Of a stretch of 6,319 bases of DNA, positions 5,199 to 6,319 are shown piece after piece. Every line of letters begins with the position of its first letter. Positions within the stretch are counted from its first letter, which is position 1. The notes under the pieces are model-generated. The model was not told where the DNA came from. It ran no database searches and was given only the letters and a program-made list of their open reading frames with translations. Made by a program: the position numbers and the translations under genes. This DNA is from Rhodothermia bacterium (lineage in GTDB: Bacteria; Bacteroidota; Rhodothermia; Balneolales; Natronogracilivirgulaceae), in contig SKUI01000229.1 of the NCBI GenBank assembly GCA_007122185.1, forward strand, positions 1-6,319. Reading direction: 5' to 3'.

Positions 5199-6221
5199 TT
5201 ACAGCACGATCTGCATCTGCAGGGTGAGCAGGTTTCCGAGATCGACATTCTCCCGGCGGTCACTGCGCACTTCATAATTGAGTGAGATGCGGGTTTGTCC
5301 CTGCAGATAGTAGTTGAGTCCGGCCGTGAGTATGGTCAGCGCCGAGTCGGAAAAGTCCGGATCGGTATCGGGGCGATGCATTTCAAGTCGCAGAATGCCC
5401 TGCAGCTCCTCGTTGAAATGATATCCGGCCAGTACGTAACCGCCATGCTGGCTCTGATCATTGCCTGCCGGTTGCTCATCCGTACGAATGATGTATTCGC
5501 CGCGGATCAGCAGCGGATCCGAGCGCCAGGTCGCATCCACCCCGAAGCGAAACCGGTTGGGTTCGGCAGCGACCGGTCTTTTGCCCATATGAAACGATGC
5601 TCCCAGGGCCAGTTCGTCGGTGGCCTGGTATCCGATCTTTCCGATAAGGTCTTTCGGGTCGATGCGTTCGGCGACATTGGCACCGGTTCCGTTTATGAGT
5701 GCAATGGCATAGCTGATTCCATCCTGGGAACCGCTGGCCTGGATGCCGACATCACGGAACATGCGCAGGTCGTTCATCCTGCGCACTGTCAATGTGCGCT
5801 CAATGGCGGGATTCATGAAAATGGGTTCCGGTCCTTCCAGGCCGAAAGGCACCAGGAACTGACCCGTCCGCAGCCGGAACATCGGATGGATGTCAAAATC
5901 TACGAATCCATTGACCAGCTGGGGATTGCGGTTAGGGGGTTCCAGTGCACCCGCAACAATATTGAGGGAGATAAGTTCATTAAACCGGCCAGCTATGCCG
6001 ACCCGTGCACGATATATTGAAAACCCTGCCGGATTACCCGAATCCTGCTCGTATGAAAAATTTTGCTCCATGAATCCGGTAACGCGGTAGGAAGGATATG
6101 GATTCTCGCCTTGTCCGGCCGCCTGGCTTCCGGCAATACCAAAGGCGTTGCTGCCGAGCAAGAGAAGAACAAGTGTTGTGATGGCTGCTGTTCTGCAAAG
6201 AGGCGAAATAAACGTTTTCAT
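5199..6221 (-). CDS. Outer-membrane porin, phosphate-selective porin O/P-like
   Basis: This 340-residue protein has an N-terminal signal peptide (basic residue Arg10, hydrophobic core about 12-28, cleavage plausible near SQA at 32-34), then alternating beta strands typical of a 16-18-strand barrel. Recognisable OprO/P family segments are YRARVGIAGRF (70-80), FRLRTGQFLVPFGLEGPEP (115-133), RDVGIQASG (156-164) and YAIALINGTG (171-180), the periodic strands GGYVLAGYHF (260-269) and GLNYYLQGQTRISLNYEVR (301-319), and a final strand LLTLQMQIVL. The last residue is Leu, not the Phe common in proteobacterial porins. It should form a channel in the outer membrane; phosphate selectivity is not established by sequence and many relatives have other substrates. 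It is first in a leftward operon with the reductase. The ATG is preceded by a weak AGAAAG ribosome binding site. No alternative start is more convincing. Confidence 0.85.
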   Translation of the reverse strand: MKTFISPLCRTAAITTLVLLLLGSNAFGIAGSQAAGQGENPYPSYRVTGFMEQNFSYEQDSGNPAGFSIYRARVGIAGRFNELISLNIVAGALEPPNRNPQLVNGFVDFDIHPMFRLRTGQFLVPFGLEGPEPIFMNPAIERTLTVRRMNDLRMFRDVGIQASGSQDGISYAIALINGTGANVAERIDPKDLIGKIGYQATDELALGASFHMGKRPVAAEPNRFRFGVDATWRSDPLLIRGEYIIRTDEQPAGNDQSQHGGYVLAGYHFNEELQGILRLEMHRPDTDPDFSDSALTILTAGLNYYLQGQTRISLNYEVRSDRRENVDLGNLLTLQMQIVL

Positions 6222-6287
6222 CTTTCTGTAATCATTTGGTACTTTTACAATAATGTCACGATGATCAAAAAAGTAAGATAAGCAATT
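6222..6287. promoter_or_regulatory. Short divergent promoter region (porin operon / right-edge gene)
   Basis: Only 66 AT-rich base pairs separate the divergent start codons, so the two promoters must lie back to back or overlap. On the minus strand TTTTTTG (6272-6266) could contribute a -33 element for the porin operon, but the box about 19 nt downstream (TAAAAGTA) is a poor fit to TAnnTTTG. No clear operator is visible. Confidence 0.3.
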
Positions 6288-6319
6288 ATGGAAGAGTTTG
6301 AAGTATCCGGCAACAATCT
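6288..6319 (+). CDS. Start of a gene at the right edge, possibly a DUF4342 protein
   Basis: The ATG at 6288-6290 opens a frame, MEEFEVSGNN, that continues off the window after ten full codons. It is divergent from the porin and lies where a gene start is expected. The sequence EEFxVSGxx is how I remember small DUF4342 domain proteins beginning (a domain of unknown function, often near the start of the protein). Ten residues are too few for proof, and the ribosome binding site is weak (AAGTAAGATAAGC upstream), as for other genes here. Nothing can be said about function. Confidence 0.4.
   Translation, partial: MEEFEVSGNN

Noticed and set aside
5295..6020. Plus-strand 241-codon frame opposite the porin
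   Set aside because: The opposite strand encodes a full porin with signal peptide and family motifs. The antisense translation has no recognisable domain or ribosome binding site.

Overview
The window looks like chromosomal DNA from a free-living Gram-negative bacterium, most likely of the Bacteroidota/Balneolota/Rhodothermota group. The reasons are indirect. GC is moderate (roughly half, judged by eye). Several genes lack a good Shine-Dalgarno sequence. The gene families (tricorn-like secreted protease, DUF3347 protein, D-aminoacylase-like lipoprotein, OprO/P-type porin) are common in that group. No rRNA, tRNA, CRISPR, phage or transposase gene was recognised. The phylum is an inference, not a proof.

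Layout, left to right. (1) 1-310, minus strand: the first 103 codons of an exported tricorn-type protease homologue, running off the left edge. (2) 311-431: a divergent intergenic region. (3) 432-1094, plus: a HAD-family phosphatase/phosphomutase of the beta-phosphoglucomutase type. (4) 1095-1278: a convergent spacer with three degenerate 24-nt repeats. (5) 1279-1788, minus: a small exported DUF3347 protein, possibly metal-binding. (6) 1789-1958: a divergent AT-rich regulatory region with a 17-bp direct repeat next to the following start codon. (7) 1959-3695, plus: a large lipoprotein amidohydrolase of the N-acyl-D-amino-acid deacylase family whose usual N-terminal HxH metal motif is replaced. 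(8) 3696-3887: a convergent spacer with inverted repeats and a 16-bp exact duplication that reaches into the end of the next gene. (9) 6221 down to 3888, minus: a probable two-gene operon, OprO/P-like porin followed 6 bp later by a stand-alone lysine-ketoglutarate reductase-type protein. (10) 6288-6319, plus: the first ten codons of a gene that may encode a DUF4342 protein.

The genes do not form one obvious pathway. A loose theme is handling of peptides and amino acids: an exported protease homologue, an envelope deacylase for N-acyl-D-amino acids, an outer-membrane channel, and a cytoplasmic enzyme of the lysine/saccharopine type. Only the porin-reductase pair is closely linked enough to suggest joint expression. 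I did not find a convincing new multi-gene system. The points most worth checking are the altered metal site of the amidohydrolase, its upstream direct repeat, the duplicated 3' end of the reductase gene, and the unusual porin-reductase pairing without a saccharopine dehydrogenase partner.
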